Shown here in pieces: positions 46,721 to 56,747 of a DNA stretch of 64,000 nucleotides (its first letter is position 1; every line of letters starts with the position of its first letter). This DNA comes from Zhengella sedimenti (GTDB lineage Bacteria > Pseudomonadota > Alphaproteobacteria > Rhizobiales > Rhizobiaceae), in the NCBI RefSeq assembly GCF_046506625.1, contig NZ_JBKFFP010000004.1:186001-250000 (forward strand), written 5' to 3'. The position numbers and the translations under genes are program-made. Under the pieces are notes generated by a model. That model saw nothing but the letters and a program-made list of their open reading frames with translations. It did not search any database and was not told the DNA's origin.

Positions 46721-48394
46721 TCAGCGCCCGTTGGAACACCCCGCCTGAAACCCGTTGTCACAATGCGCGATCAACCGCTCCGTATCGGCCTGCGTCCAGC
46801 CGCGCGGGGCGGTCACCTGCACCCAGGGTCCGATGTAGTCGCGCGCGTAATAGGCGTGGCCGTAGCCCGGAGGCGATCCGAAGGACAGCGCCATGTCCAG
46901 CGCAAGCTGGAACTGCGTGACGATGGGCATGAAGACAAAGTGGTCCGACATGTCCGCCGCGGGCGGTTCGCGCATCCAGGGCGGCGCGCGCCAGAGCGAG
47001 GCGGGATCGTAGAACACCACCGGGTCGCTGGAATATTGCAGGAAGACGATGCGCATGGGCCCCCACTCGCCCTCGGCCTGCGAGGCATCGGCGAAATGGG
47101 ACGCATAGCGCACAAGCGATCCGTCCCCGATCACCGGCAGGACCCATGGGCTGCCGGGGTTGCGCTGCTTCTGCACGTAGTTCCAGAAGGCCGAGGGGAA
47201 GGGCGGCCCCGCCCAGAACGCGCCGTCGATCGGATCGTCCAGCAAGCGGAACAGGTTGGTCGCATACATCGACGACCACGCACCCAAGCTGAGGCCGTGC
47301 ACGTAGAGACGCGGGCGGCTTTCGGGTGGCAGGGTCTTCCAATAGCCATGCACCACGTCCTGCAGGGCGGTGGCCTGCTCCAGCCCGGCATTCGTCTCGA
47401 GGATCAGCGCAAGCGGCGACTGGAGATAGGAATACTGGACCGTGACCGTCGCGATGTCGCCATTATGCATGTATTCGACCGGATCGAAGGCCCCCGGATC
47501 CATCCAGCCTGTGCCGGTGGGGCTTGCCACGATCAGCACGTCGCGCTCGAAGGCGCCGAGGCGCTGCAGTTCCGCCAGCGCCAGTTCGGCCCGTGCGCGC
47601 GGTGTGTCGCCGTTGGCGCGGCCGACATAGACCCGGATCGGCTCCAGCGCCGGTCGTCCCGTGAAGGCCGAGATCGCGGCGGCATCGGGGCCGGAAGTGA
47701 TGTAGTCGCGCCCCGGCGTGCCGATGGCCGCCCAGTCGACAAGGGACGCGGCACTGCCGGTCTTGCGGGGATCGTCGGGACGGGGCGGCGCCCGGTCGAA
47801 CAGCGCCTGGGCCGTCTCGTAGCTTTCGTCGAGCCCGCTCACCACCGTGTCGAAGATCCCGTCCCGCGTCACGACGAAGAGGATCGTCACGACCGCGAGA
47901 AGACCCAGAACGTTGGCCCGCCGCGGCGGCATCACCCGGTAAAGACGGGCGCGGATCAGCCGGAAGAACGACGCGACCAGACGGCCCAGCAGGTAGGTCA
48001 AGGCGAAGGTTACGAAGGCTAGGACCAGCACCCGCGCCAGCCGCAGCGCATCGGCGGGTTCCATTCCCACCCTGGCGCGCAATTCGTTCTGCCAGGACAG
48101 GCTGGAGCCGAGCACCCAGAGAAAGAACGCCAAGATCGCAGCCCCCGCGAGCCAGGTCAGTCCCCTCGCCGGCCGACCCGACAGGATTGGCAGGTCCGAC
48201 GCGCGCCACAGTAGCGCGATTATGACGCCCAGAAGGTAGCCCAGCCCAGTGACCAGCCCGCCAAGGATGCCCTGCACCTCTGGCCCTCGCGGGATCAGCG
48301 ACGGGGTCAGCGAGGCGGCGAAGAACAGCAGGCCCAGCATCAGGCAGGGAACCGAGAAGCGTCCGACGATCCGGGACAGGATGGCTTTGGTCAT
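46721..48394 (-). CDS. Membrane alpha/beta-hydrolase (PF10081-type)
   Basis: 557 residues. The N-terminal 190 residues hold about five membrane spans. The C-terminal part is an alpha/beta-hydrolase with nucleophile elbow HGLSLGAWSS and the flanking VASPTGTGWMDPGA and FWAGPPFPSAFWN typical of this family. Its enzymatic substrate is unknown; lipids or esters are plausible. ATG 48394 (MTKAILSR) has GAGGG upstream. It is divergent from a second, unrelated alpha/beta-hydrolase. Confidence 0.82.
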   Translation of the reverse strand: MTKAILSRIVGRFSVPCLMLGLLFFAASLTPSLIPRGPEVQGILGGLVTGLGYLLGVIIALLWRASDLPILSGRPARGLTWLAGAAILAFFLWVLGSSLSWQNELRARVGMEPADALRLARVLVLAFVTFALTYLLGRLVASFFRLIRARLYRVMPPRRANVLGLLAVVTILFVVTRDGIFDTVVSGLDESYETAQALFDRAPPRPDDPRKTGSAASLVDWAAIGTPGRDYITSGPDAAAISAFTGRPALEPIRVYVGRANGDTPRARAELALAELQRLGAFERDVLIVASPTGTGWMDPGAFDPVEYMHNGDIATVTVQYSYLQSPLALILETNAGLEQATALQDVVHGYWKTLPPESRPRLYVHGLSLGAWSSMYATNLFRLLDDPIDGAFWAGPPFPSAFWNYVQKQRNPGSPWVLPVIGDGSLVRYASHFADASQAEGEWGPMRIVFLQYSSDPVVFYDPASLWRAPPWMREPPAADMSDHFVFMPIVTQFQLALDMALSFGSPPGYGHAYYARDYIGPWVQVTAPRGWTQADTERLIAHCDNGFQAGCSNGR

Positions 48395-48597
48395 GCGTCG
48401 CCCTCTGGTGTCTTTTCCGATGCCGCGCTGCGGCATGCGACTCTTGTGCCTCCAGCGCCCCGTCCGGGCAAGCCATCGCATCGTTCCTGGTGATTATCGT
48501 GCGGTGATCGTGGCTTGTTCGCTTTTTCGATGTCAAGCCGCGCTGATTTCACCGATACTGTGAAACACGATTTCAAGCCGGTTGCAGGGATAACGAG

Positions 48598-49662
48598 ATG
48601 CCATCTTCAGGAGCCATTCTTGCGCAGGTCGTGGGCGCGGCCCTGGTCTGTTTCACGTCCGTCCTGGCCGTTCCCGCGCCGTCGCTGGCAGAGCAAGACG
48701 CGGATGCGCGCGAGGTCCCGTTCCTGACGCTGCGCAACCGGACCGACGCCACCGAACCAGGCGCGATCTTCAGTGACGAACGCAGCAGCCTCAGCGCGGG
48801 TCGGTGTCGGGTGCGCGAAGTCGACCTCAGCGTGCTCGCGCCGCTGGCCCAGGCCGCGCCCGCCTTCATCCGCGAGGAATTCCTGCGCGTGGATTCGGTG
48901 AGCGAGACGGACAGCGCCGCGCTTCTCGACAGCTTGCAGGCGACGGCACAGGGCGTCGCGCCAGTGATCTACGTTCACGGCTATTACATCGGCTTCGAAA
49001 AAGGCTGCCGCCGCGCGGTGCTGCTGCAGGAAAACGCCGACCTTGCGGGGCGCTTCCTGTGGTTCAGCTGGCCGTCCGACGGGGCGCTGGCCTATTACAC
49101 CCATGACGAGGCCGACCTCTACTGGAGCGTGCCCGACCTCGCCGACGCCATCGTCGAGATGGAGCGCCGTTTCGGCCCAGGCATCGTGGATGTGGCCGGG
49201 CACAGCCTCGGCGCGCGCGGCGTCGTGCTGGCGCTTTACGAGGTGGCGAGCCGGAACCCCGACATCCGGCTGGACGAGATCGTTCTGCTGGCCCCGGACA
49301 TGGATTTCGGCATCTTCCAGCGCATCCTGCCGCGCATCCGTCCCATCGCGGAGCGGATCACCGTCTATGTCACGAGCGGTGACCGCCCGCTGGCCCTTTC
49401 GGCGCAGTTGCACGGGTATCCGCGGCTGGGCGAGGCGGGCAACGACGTGTCGACCCTGTCCGGGGTCGAGGTGATCGACCTGAGCGCGCTGCCGGTGGAA
49501 AGCCCGACCGGCCATCTCTATCACATCTACAGCGCCGACGTGGGCCGCGACCTCGACCAGCTTCTGAACGGCGGTCTGCATGCGGCGGAACGACCGCACC
49601 TGGTGGCGGCTGGACCAAACCTGTGGGTGATGCAGCCGGGCGGCGAAACCGGGCCCGACTGA
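48598..49662 (+). CDS. Exported alpha/beta-hydrolase (DUF900-type)
   Basis: 354 residues with a signal peptide ending near PSLAEQ (about residue 32). VIYVHGYYIGFEKGCRRAVL and the elbow VAGHSLGARGV are characteristic of PF05990 hydrolases; the His is probably in GHLYHIYSAD. These are periplasmic or envelope esterases of unknown substrate. It shares a 200-bp divergent promoter region with the membrane hydrolase, suggesting joint regulation. Confidence 0.82.
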   Translation: MPSSGAILAQVVGAALVCFTSVLAVPAPSLAEQDADAREVPFLTLRNRTDATEPGAIFSDERSSLSAGRCRVREVDLSVLAPLAQAAPAFIREEFLRVDSVSETDSAALLDSLQATAQGVAPVIYVHGYYIGFEKGCRRAVLLQENADLAGRFLWFSWPSDGALAYYTHDEADLYWSVPDLADAIVEMERRFGPGIVDVAGHSLGARGVVLALYEVASRNPDIRLDEIVLLAPDMDFGIFQRILPRIRPIAERITVYVTSGDRPLALSAQLHGYPRLGEAGNDVSTLSGVEVIDLSALPVESPTGHLYHIYSADVGRDLDQLLNGGLHAAERPHLVAAGPNLWVMQPGGETGPD

Positions 49663-49688
49663 ACCTGTTCGAGTGCAGAGCCCGTCGG

Positions 49689-50917
49689 TCAGGCGGCGTA
49701 GACCCTGGTTCCGTTCATCCAGGTTTCGAGCACCTTGATGCTCTTGATCTCGTCTGGCGGGACCGCGCGGGGATCGGCGTCGAGGATGACCATGTCGGCG
49801 AACTTGCCCGCTTCCAGTGTCCCGATCTCGTGTTCGGAGAACAGCTGCCAGGCCGCTTCGAAGGTGACCGCCCGGATCGCCGGCTCGACCGAGATGCGTT
49901 CCTCCGGAGCCAGCACGTAATCCGGTTCCTTCCAGGTGCGGCGCGTGACGGCCATTTCGATCATGTGCAGCGGCACCGGGTCCGTGACCATGAAATCCGA
50001 GTGCAGCGTAAAGCCCACGCCCGCGTCCTCGACGCTCTTGCAGCGGTCGAGCAGCTGGGCCTTTTCCTCGCCGAAGACGGTGTCGCGCATTGCGATGCCC
50101 CAGTAGTGGACATGGCCGATCAGGAAGCTTGCGGAGACGTTCAGGTCCTTCATCCGCTGGATCTGTTCGTAATGCAGGATCGAGCAATACTCGATCCGGA
50201 CACCGACAGAGGCCATGTCGACGCCGGCCGCCTTCAGGGTGTCGCAGGCGTCGAGTATGTTGTCGATGCCCGCGTCACCGTTGCCATGGATGGCCAGTTG
50301 CCAGCCCTTCTGCGCGCGGTCGAACGCCGTCGCCGTCAGGTCCTCGCGCGATATGTAGGCAAGGCCTCGGTCGTCGGAATTCAGGTAGGGCTCGCGCTGC
50401 AGGCCGGTAAAGCCCTGGTTCGACCCGTCCGCCACCAACTTGTATCCCGTGCCGCGGGCGATGGGCGTGCCGTCGCCAGGTTTGACCCGGGCCTTGTCCC
50501 AGGCCTCGGTGCCGATCGTGTAGAAGGCATGGGCGCGCACGCGGGCGGACAGCTGGCCTGACTGCGCGGCGGCTGCTATCACGTCCACGTCGGCGGGCGA
50601 CTGCGACAACCCTCCAAACTAAGTTCCGAGACGGTCGTCAGGCCGAACTGGCTCCACTTCCTGAGCAGAGTGATGAGCCCCGCGATCGGGTCGACCGTTG
50701 CCATGGCGGGGTTCTTCGAGGCGACCGGCATGAAGGCCACGTTGTTCTTCATGACGCCGGTCAGCTTGCCCGAGGCATCCCGCTCATACTCGCCGCCGGG
50801 TGGGTTCGGGATGTCGGCGGGGATACCGGTGACCTCGAAGGCCTTGCTGTTGGCATAGGCAATATGCCCCGAGGCGTTCATGACAAGGATCGGCCGGTCC
50901 CTGCTTCCCGGCGTCAC
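49689..50917 (-). pseudogene. Amidohydrolase (YtcJ-like), frameshifted and 5'-truncated
   Basis: Two frames join to one protein. The upstream part reads VMNASGHIAYANSKAFEVTG up to TTVSELSLEG; at about 50603-50608 one base is missing and the rest continues as SQSPADVDVIAAAAQSGQLS through LAIHGNGDAGIDNILDAC and GVGFTLHSDFMV to the family C-terminus. The first about 150 residues, including the HxH metal motif, are absent. YtcJ/AepA-type enzymes hydrolyse N-acyl compounds. Confidence 0.8.
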
Positions 50918-51746
50918 CCGGCGGCGTCGAGACCGTCATTGCGCGCTGCGGCGACAATCGGCATGCCTCTAAGTGCCCGGCGCTTCGATACGCCGACGAT
51001 GGCGGCGATCAGCACAAGGCAGACGAGCGACGCATTGTAGGTGCCAAGGTCGAGGCCGCCTTGCGAAACGGGCTTGGTGAGGAAGTCGCCAAAGGTGGCG
51101 CCGAAGGGCCGGGTGAAGATGAAGGCAATCCAGAACAGGGCGATGTCGTTCATAGCCTTCGAGTAGTGAAGCACAATCAAGACGGCGATGACTGCCGAGC
51201 AGACAAGCGCACCCTCGATATAGCCTAGTCCGGCATTGTCCACCAGAAAATCGCCGAAGGCCGTTCCGAGGCTGTTGGAGAACACGAACGCAACCCAGAC
51301 GTGATTTCCGCGTCACGGCGCTGGATCGGATCGACGCTCAGGTTTCCGTCGCGCCAGCGCCAGAAGGCAAGCGTTGCGAAAATGCCTGCGGTGAGGATAA
51401 CGGAGCCGGTGGCGTATCCCAGCCCCAATGTCCGGTCCATCATGTCCGATATCTCGGTGTCCGCCGTGGTCGTCGCCACGATGGCTGCCCAGAAAAGGGC
51501 CGGGTGAAAGGCGTTGGCGCGGACCTGGAAGAAGAGGATGGCCGCCAGCATGGCGCCCGTGATGCCCAACCCTGCGACATAGCCGAGATTGAGCGTCTGT
51601 GCGATGAAATCGCCGGTGGTCTCGCCAAGCGTCGTCGCGGTGATTTTCATGATCCAGAAAGCCAGGGTCACTTCGGCGATCTTGTTCAAGGATTCAGATG
51701 AAAGCGGCGCATGGAAACAGCCAGCCTTTTCAAGTGTGTCACCCAT
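50914..51746 (-). pseudogene. COG4705 membrane protein, copy 1, with -1 frameshift
   Basis: Starting MGDTLEKAG, the gene encodes repeats of the motif GET/GD-FL-LGY-G: TLGETTGDFIAQTLNLGYVA, then GTAFGDFLVDNAGLGYIEG and GATFGDFLTK. After RRDAEITSG one base is lacking at about 51297-51303; restoring it joins to WVAFVFSNSLGTAFGD. It is a predicted eight-span membrane protein of unknown function. Confidence 0.8.
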
Positions 51747-51924
51747 GATTGGATACCAGTTTTGAGGATGTCGAAGGGTCTGCTCGGGAGCGGAAATGGC
51801 GGTCGGGACGAACCCGGCGCACCCACCGCAGGCTTTGCCTCTTTTGGATCGCCAATCCTGCCGTCTTCGGTGCACGAAGGCAGGCCAGTGGCGGTGTCCA
51901 CGCCTGTGGCATATTCGGTTGATG

Positions 51925-52736
51925 TCATTCCGCCCGATCGCTGCGCAAGGCTTCGTCGCCGTCATGGGTGATGGTCATGAAACCGATGACCGCAGCGATG
52001 GCGAAGAGGAAGACGAGGCTGGTGGCAGTCGTTCCAAGTCCCAGTCCGCCATCGGCCTTGGCCTGCGACAGGAGATCGCCGAATGAGGCGCCCATGGGAC
52101 GGGTGAAGATGTAGGCGAGCCAGAAGGCCAGAATACCGTTCAGCTTGAAGACATAGTAGGCGAGAGCGATTGCAGCGATCAATGCGCTGTAGGCGAGACC
52201 GGCCTGGAGATAGCCGAGCGACAAACCATCCGCCAAAAGGTCACCGGCGGCAGTCCCAAGGGCGAAGGTGAACAGGATCGCCAGCCAGTAGAAGGCCTCG
52301 CGCGGAAAGTGTAGATCGTATGGATCGACAGCGTGCGCTCGAACACGAACCAGAGCGCGAATGTCGCGGCCAGCGCGATGGCGAAACCGGCGGTCGCGGC
52401 TTCAAGGCTGACGCCGAGATTGTCGACCAGATTGTCCGTGATCAAAGTGCCGACGACCGAGACCAGCACCACGGCCAACCAGTAGATCCATGGAATATAG
52501 CGCCGTTGCGCAAATTGCAGGACAAGCGCGGCGGTCAGAAAGCCGCTCATGATCACGGATGTCGCCGACAAGCCGAGGCCTAGATTGACGGCGAGATAGT
52601 CTGCGGCGGTCTCGCCCACGGTGACCGCCAGCAATTTGACGATCCAGAAATCCGCGGTGACTTGGGGGACGCGGTTATGGAGTGTGGCAGAGCCGCGCGA
52701 TTGCGCGGCGCCTTGCGTCGTTTCTAGAGTTGTCAT
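51925..52736 (-). pseudogene. COG4705 membrane protein, copy 2, with -1 frameshift
   Basis: Same family as copy 1: TVGETAADYLAVNLGLGLSA and GTAAGDLLADGLSLGYLQAG. At about 52308-52313 a T appears lost from a short T run (SIHTIYTF), and the normal C-terminal half (REAFYWLAILFTFALG) follows in another frame. Two adjacent family members each break once near the middle. In relatives they are intact and often occur in pairs. Confidence 0.8.
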
Positions 52737-52876
52737 GTCGGCTCCTTTGCGGCGCAGCGGCCGCCTATCCTATGAAAATCCCGTCTAGGCCAGCATCATG
52801 CCGGCACGCTTCGGCTCGCTCTCGAGCCAGACAAAGCGTTACTGGACCCGGCAGGTGTCGGGGTTCTTTCGCCGAA

Positions 52877-52892
52877 CTTACGGATTTGTAAG
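52877..52892. promoter_or_regulatory. Inverted repeat in the COG4705-PepSY divergent region
   Basis: CTTAC (52877-52881) and GTAAG (52888-52892) flank a 6-bp centre. A related CCGTAAGG occurs at about 52955-52962. The 311-bp gap between the two divergent genes holds no ORF I can support, so this is the best candidate regulator site. The regulator is not identified. Confidence 0.4.
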
Positions 52893-53047
52893 GCTGGGTC
52901 GCGTGAAGGCGGCCGCCGGCTTGTCGCCGCATGACAGCCACAAGCCGCAATCATCCGTAAGGTTTTCGAAAGGCGCTGGTGAAGTCCGGGCTCCATCTTC
53001 CTGTCATCGGACCGGCATAGGGCCGGCCGGATAATCAGGAGACAACC

Positions 53048-53434
53048 ATGATCAAGAAGACCTCCCTCCTTGCGACAGTCATCACCGCTTCTCTTGGCGC
53101 TGGCGCCGCGACGTATTCCTTGGCCAATGACAACACTGCCGGGGCTGACAAGCAGGAGATGCAGGCGCTGGCATCAGCCACGCTCTCGGCTGGTGACGCC
53201 ATCAAGGCGGCGCTCGCCCAAACGCCGGGAAAGGTGTCTGAACTCCAGTTCAATCTGGAAAATGGCGTGGCCAATTATGAGATTTCAATTCTCGGCCAGG
53301 ATGGCGCTGAGCATGATGTCGCAGTAGACGCCACGACAGGAAAAGTCGCAGCCATCGCCGCCAACGAAGACGAGAATGGCGCCATGGACGAAACCGATGA
53401 CGGCGGCCAAGAAGACGGCGAAGCGGACGACTGA
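53048..53434 (+). CDS. PepSY-domain exported protein
   Basis: 128 residues with a signal peptide (MIKKTSLLATVITASLGAGA). The mature domain has SAGDAIKAALAQTPGKVSEL, NYEISILGQDGAEHDVAVDA and TTGKV, the PepSY pattern. The tail is very acidic (DENGAMDETDDGGQEDGEAD). PepSY proteins modulate proteases or sensor kinases in the periplasm. CAGGAGAC precedes the ATG. It is divergent from the COG4705 pair. Confidence 0.85.
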   Translation: MIKKTSLLATVITASLGAGAATYSLANDNTAGADKQEMQALASATLSAGDAIKAALAQTPGKVSELQFNLENGVANYEISILGQDGAEHDVAVDATTGKVAAIAANEDENGAMDETDDGGQEDGEADD

Positions 53435-53476
53435 CGTCACCACTTCATGACTCGCGCTCAATGCGTGTCGCGAAAG

Positions 53477-53512
53477 AGGCCAGCCGTTTGACAGGTGTCG
53501 TCCGGCTGGCCT
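53477..53512. terminator. Inverted repeat after the PepSY gene
   Basis: AGGCCAGCCG and CGGCTGGCCT form a perfect 10-bp stem with a 16-nt loop that itself holds GACA/TGTC. No T run follows, so it may be a terminator or another RNA structure. Confidence 0.45.
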
Positions 53513-53517
53513 AGCCC

Positions 53518-53943
53518 TTGAAGGGCGCGGCCTCATTGCGCGTCGCATCAGTGAACGGAACCATAGTCCCCTTGTCCGATCCCAGTCCGGCGTGCGCCAC
53601 CAAAAGGCGCAGATTGCCTACGGGAATTTGGGCGCTTGGGTTCGTTTCGCTGCTCATGGATGTCTCCTCCGAAATGATCCACGCGCTCTTGCCGGTCTTT
53701 CTGGTGACCGCACTTGGCGCATCGACGCTGGCGGTCGGGATAATCGAGGGGATCGCGGAAGCGACTGCATCCTTGACCAAGGTCTTCTCAGGCGCACTCA
53801 GCGACTCGTTCGGCAAACGAAAGGCGCTTGGCGGGCGCGTCAGCGCCATTCCTGGCCTGGCCGGATTTGCCGCCCTCGCGATGACGATGTTGGCTCTATT
53901 ACGCCGCTTGCCAAATTTGAGGCAGGGTCCTGAAATCATATGA
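53518..53943 (+). pseudogene. Major facilitator superfamily transporter, N-terminal fragment
   Basis: About 100 recognisable residues: LGFVSLLMDVSSEMIHALLP and TKVFSGALSDSFGKRKAL are the first spans and the loop-2 motif of an MFS carrier. After residue 105 the sequence no longer fits and ends at 53943. The other ten spans are missing, so no transport is expected. Confidence 0.75.
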
Positions 53944-54023
53944 CGGCAAGCAGTACCACAGACCCGAACCATACCCGAAAGCGGGTCAAATCTCGGTGGA
54001 AATGCCGGGTCAGTTCTCAGCGG

Positions 54024-54134
54024 AAATCAACGATCAGGCCGCCCTGGCGGGTGCGGTTGGCCTGCTTTCGCAGTTCCCGGGCCAGAAAGGTTGCCGATCC
54101 GAGTTCCGCGAAACGCTCGAAGATGGCCCGGACC
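54024..54134 (-). mobile_element. Serine-recombinase C-terminal scrap
   Basis: The minus strand reads EVRAIFERFAELGSATFLAR followed by ELRKQANRTRQGGLIVDFR and a stop. This resembles the linker of large resolvases (IFERF-ELGSAT-LARELR). Only about 38 codons remain. Confidence 0.5.
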
Positions 54135-55469
54135 TCAGCCGGCGATCGAAATTGCGGCGTTCAGACCGGACAGGAAGGCGCCATGCATCGTCCCGTAGTG
54201 TGCGATCGAAATGACTTCTCCTGCAAAGGCCAGTCGACCATTCCATTGCGGCCGGGCAAGCGCGCGCCGTTCGCGCGGTCCCCGTCCCACCGCGTTGCAA
54301 CTGTAGCTTCCCGCCGCGAAGGGATCTCTTGCCCAATACGTCGCACGTGCCTCGCGCGGGGCGGGAAAGCTGCTTCCGAACAGATCCCTGAGCGCGCCGG
54401 TTGCCAAATCCACGAGGTCACGGTCCTGAAGCACCGCCACCGCGTCAGCTTGTTGACCATGGACAAATCCTCCCAGCACCGGTGCACCGCTCACGCCGGC
54501 AAATGATGCCCATGCGGAAAACGGGCCTTTGTCGGCCGCAGCGATCCAATAGGTATCTTCAGGCCATCGGGCTTTGTCGAAACGCAGCCAGACCTTCTCG
54601 ATACGGCCCATGCCGAGACCGTCGATGGCAGAACGGACCTCATCAGAAAGGGGCGGGTCAAAGGCGATGCGGCCCGCCTTCAGCACGCCAAGCGGGACAG
54701 TGCAGAGGATGCGATCCGCAGGAACCACCTCTCCGTGCAACAAGGTGACAGCCTTCGGTGAAACCGCCACGACATCTTGACCAAGCCGGATATCAAGGCC
54801 CGCTGCCAGATCCGCGATCAAACGATCCAGCCCGCCGGGCAACCAGAGATCACGACCGGGAAAGGCTTCGCCATCGAACCCGTACCAGGCCGACAACGTT
54901 GTGGCTGGACAGCCGTAATTCGGCTCGACCTCGATCCGCAGGTGTCTCAGGGCGCGGGCACGCTCCGCCTCGGATGCGGTCTGCCAAGGTTCAGATGTCG
55001 TCAGTGCGTCCAATACGGACATGTCCTGCACTCCATCTTCCGCCTCGGACAAAGCCTGAGTGAGAAGGTTGGAACGGGTTGCGTCGTCCCAGGCCATGTG
55101 TTGCCCGTTCCCTGCGACCACGATGCCCCTGCCGTCAAAGGGGACGGTCTTGTGACGATGTTCCCGCGCGAGTGCCAGAACCGGGTTGCTTCCTTCTCCA
55201 TGGATCCAACCTGCGCCCAGTTCCAGAGGCAGGTCGGGCCAGTCCCGAACTGTCCAGACTCGCCCACCAATACGGTTGCGCGCTTCAAGCACCGTCACGG
55301 CGTGACCGGCACCGGCGAGTTTCCGTGCAGCAGAAAGACCAGCAAGACCCGCGCCGATCACGATGATCCGCAGAGGCGAGAACGCAGACACGGGTCCGGG
55401 TCTCGCCGAGTCAACAGCGAGGGCGGCCAAACCCGCCAAAATCGCCCGTCTATCGATCCGGCTATGCAT
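54135..55469 (-). CDS. Flavin monoamine oxidase family protein
   Basis: 444 residues. A twin-arginine-like N-terminus (RIDRRAILAGLAALA) suggests export. FAD motif RIIVIGAGLAGLSAARKLAG and LEARNRIGGRVWT follow. YSCNAVGRGPRERR, RLAFAGEVIS and GTMHGAFLSGLNAA are C-terminal amine-oxidase elements. Family members oxidise polyamines or monoamines, or in plants lysine-specific histone demethylation. The substrate is unknown. ATG 55469 was chosen before the twin-arginine motif. Confidence 0.85.
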   Translation of the reverse strand: MHSRIDRRAILAGLAALAVDSARPGPVSAFSPLRIIVIGAGLAGLSAARKLAGAGHAVTVLEARNRIGGRVWTVRDWPDLPLELGAGWIHGEGSNPVLALAREHRHKTVPFDGRGIVVAGNGQHMAWDDATRSNLLTQALSEAEDGVQDMSVLDALTTSEPWQTASEAERARALRHLRIEVEPNYGCPATTLSAWYGFDGEAFPGRDLWLPGGLDRLIADLAAGLDIRLGQDVVAVSPKAVTLLHGEVVPADRILCTVPLGVLKAGRIAFDPPLSDEVRSAIDGLGMGRIEKVWLRFDKARWPEDTYWIAAADKGPFSAWASFAGVSGAPVLGGFVHGQQADAVAVLQDRDLVDLATGALRDLFGSSFPAPREARATYWARDPFAAGSYSCNAVGRGPRERRALARPQWNGRLAFAGEVISIAHYGTMHGAFLSGLNAAISIAG

Positions 55470-55924
55470 GGCATTCCCTTCGCGATTGCGCCCTTTGCAG
55501 GCTACCGGTGGCAAGCCCGGCACTCTGACGATTGGCCATACAATTAGGGGTGCCTGAACCAGTCGGCAACGCCGATGTTTACCTCCGCGAAGACCGCGGC
55601 AAGCTGGCATGGCATCCGGCCTCGGACTATCGGGACAACCGGAACACGTTATTGTCATGGGTGTTGCGCCGGGCATGCTCGACGGAATGTGGAAGCAACG
55701 GCAAGCAGTCCAAACCGTCACAGAAATGGTTGGTGAGGGAGGTCATCAAGCACATTGCACGGCATCGGTGGCACATAACGTTCGACGCGGCTACCCTGCC
55801 CTCCGCCACCTTTCGCGACTGGTGTCGAACTCGCTTTTTCCAACTCGAGATTGGCGTCAGGCTGTTCAGCCCGGCTGTGATCCTTACAGCTAGTGCTGCC
55901 CGGCGGTTGCCTGGCAGGCTGACG
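55470..55924. other. Region without a supported gene
   Basis: 455 bp between the amine oxidase and the SDR genes. Open frames here have no recognisable content and no credible ribosome site. I see no RNA gene or IS end. It may be decayed coding DNA. Confidence 0.5.
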
Positions 55925-56737
55925 TTAGCTCCTCATCAGTTCCTTGATCTCGCCTATGAACGTCGCGTCGTCCTTGGCCTTTCGGTCTTCGAGCAAGGCA
56001 TGGGCATCCTGGCCGGCGCGGAAGCGGAGGCGGTCGCCGGTTTCGCTGACGGCCTGCCAGATGGCCTCGGCGACGACGTCGGGGGCGGACGGGTTCGCGG
56101 CCAGCTTGCCGAACAACCGCCCCATGGCCTCGGCGGTCGGGGCATATTCCGACAGCGTTTCGTCCATCGCGAAATCAAAGGAACGGCCCCCGAAGTCGGT
56201 CTTGATCATGCCCGGCTCGACGATGCGCACCCGGATGCCGAGCGGTTCGAGTTCATAATGCAGCGCCTCGGACAGGCCTTCGACGGCAAACTTGGTACCG
56301 TGGTAGAGCGTGCCGAGCGGAAACGTGATCTGCCCGCCGATGGACGAGATGTTGACGATGGTGCCGGAACGGTTCGCACGCATATGCGGCAGCACGGCCT
56401 TCGTCACCTCCAGAAGGCCGATCACGTTGGTGTCGAACTGCCGGCGGATGCGCTCCGTCGAGAAGGCCTCCAGCGGGCCATAGGCACCGTAACCGGCGTT
56501 GTTCAGAAGTGCGTCGATTCGGCCGAACCGGGACAGCCCGTCAGCCACCGCCGCGGCAATGGTGCCCGCATCGGTCACGTCCAACCGAGTGACGAGGACA
56601 TTTTCCAGCGCGCTGAGTTCTGCACTGGTGGTCGGGTCCCGCATGGTTGCGATGACGTTCCAGCCCTCGGACTGGAACTTCAGAGCCGTGGCCTTGCCGA
56701 TTCCGGAGGAGGCGCCCGTGATCAGGATGGTGCTCAT
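55925..56737 (-). CDS. Short-chain dehydrogenase/reductase, copy 1
   Basis: 270 residues. The cofactor motif is TGASSGIGKATALKFQ, the structural motif is LLNNAGYGAYGPLEAF, and the catalytic YxxxK is in TLYHGTKFAVEG with serine in VNISSIGGQI. It likely uses NADP(H). The classic order is complete, so it should be active. It sits 10 bp after the second SDR and probably shares an operon; ATG 56737 follows GAGGAGAGA. Confidence 0.88.
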   Translation of the reverse strand: MSTILITGASSGIGKATALKFQSEGWNVIATMRDPTTSAELSALENVLVTRLDVTDAGTIAAAVADGLSRFGRIDALLNNAGYGAYGPLEAFSTERIRRQFDTNVIGLLEVTKAVLPHMRANRSGTIVNISSIGGQITFPLGTLYHGTKFAVEGLSEALHYELEPLGIRVRIVEPGMIKTDFGGRSFDFAMDETLSEYAPTAEAMGRLFGKLAANPSAPDVVAEAIWQAVSETGDRLRFRAGQDAHALLEDRKAKDDATFIGEIKELMRS

Positions 56738-56747
56738 TTCTCTCTCC

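Noticed and set aside
55609..55893. Possible 94-residue protein
   Set aside because: No ribosome site, no family resemblance and abnormal composition compared with neighbouring genes.
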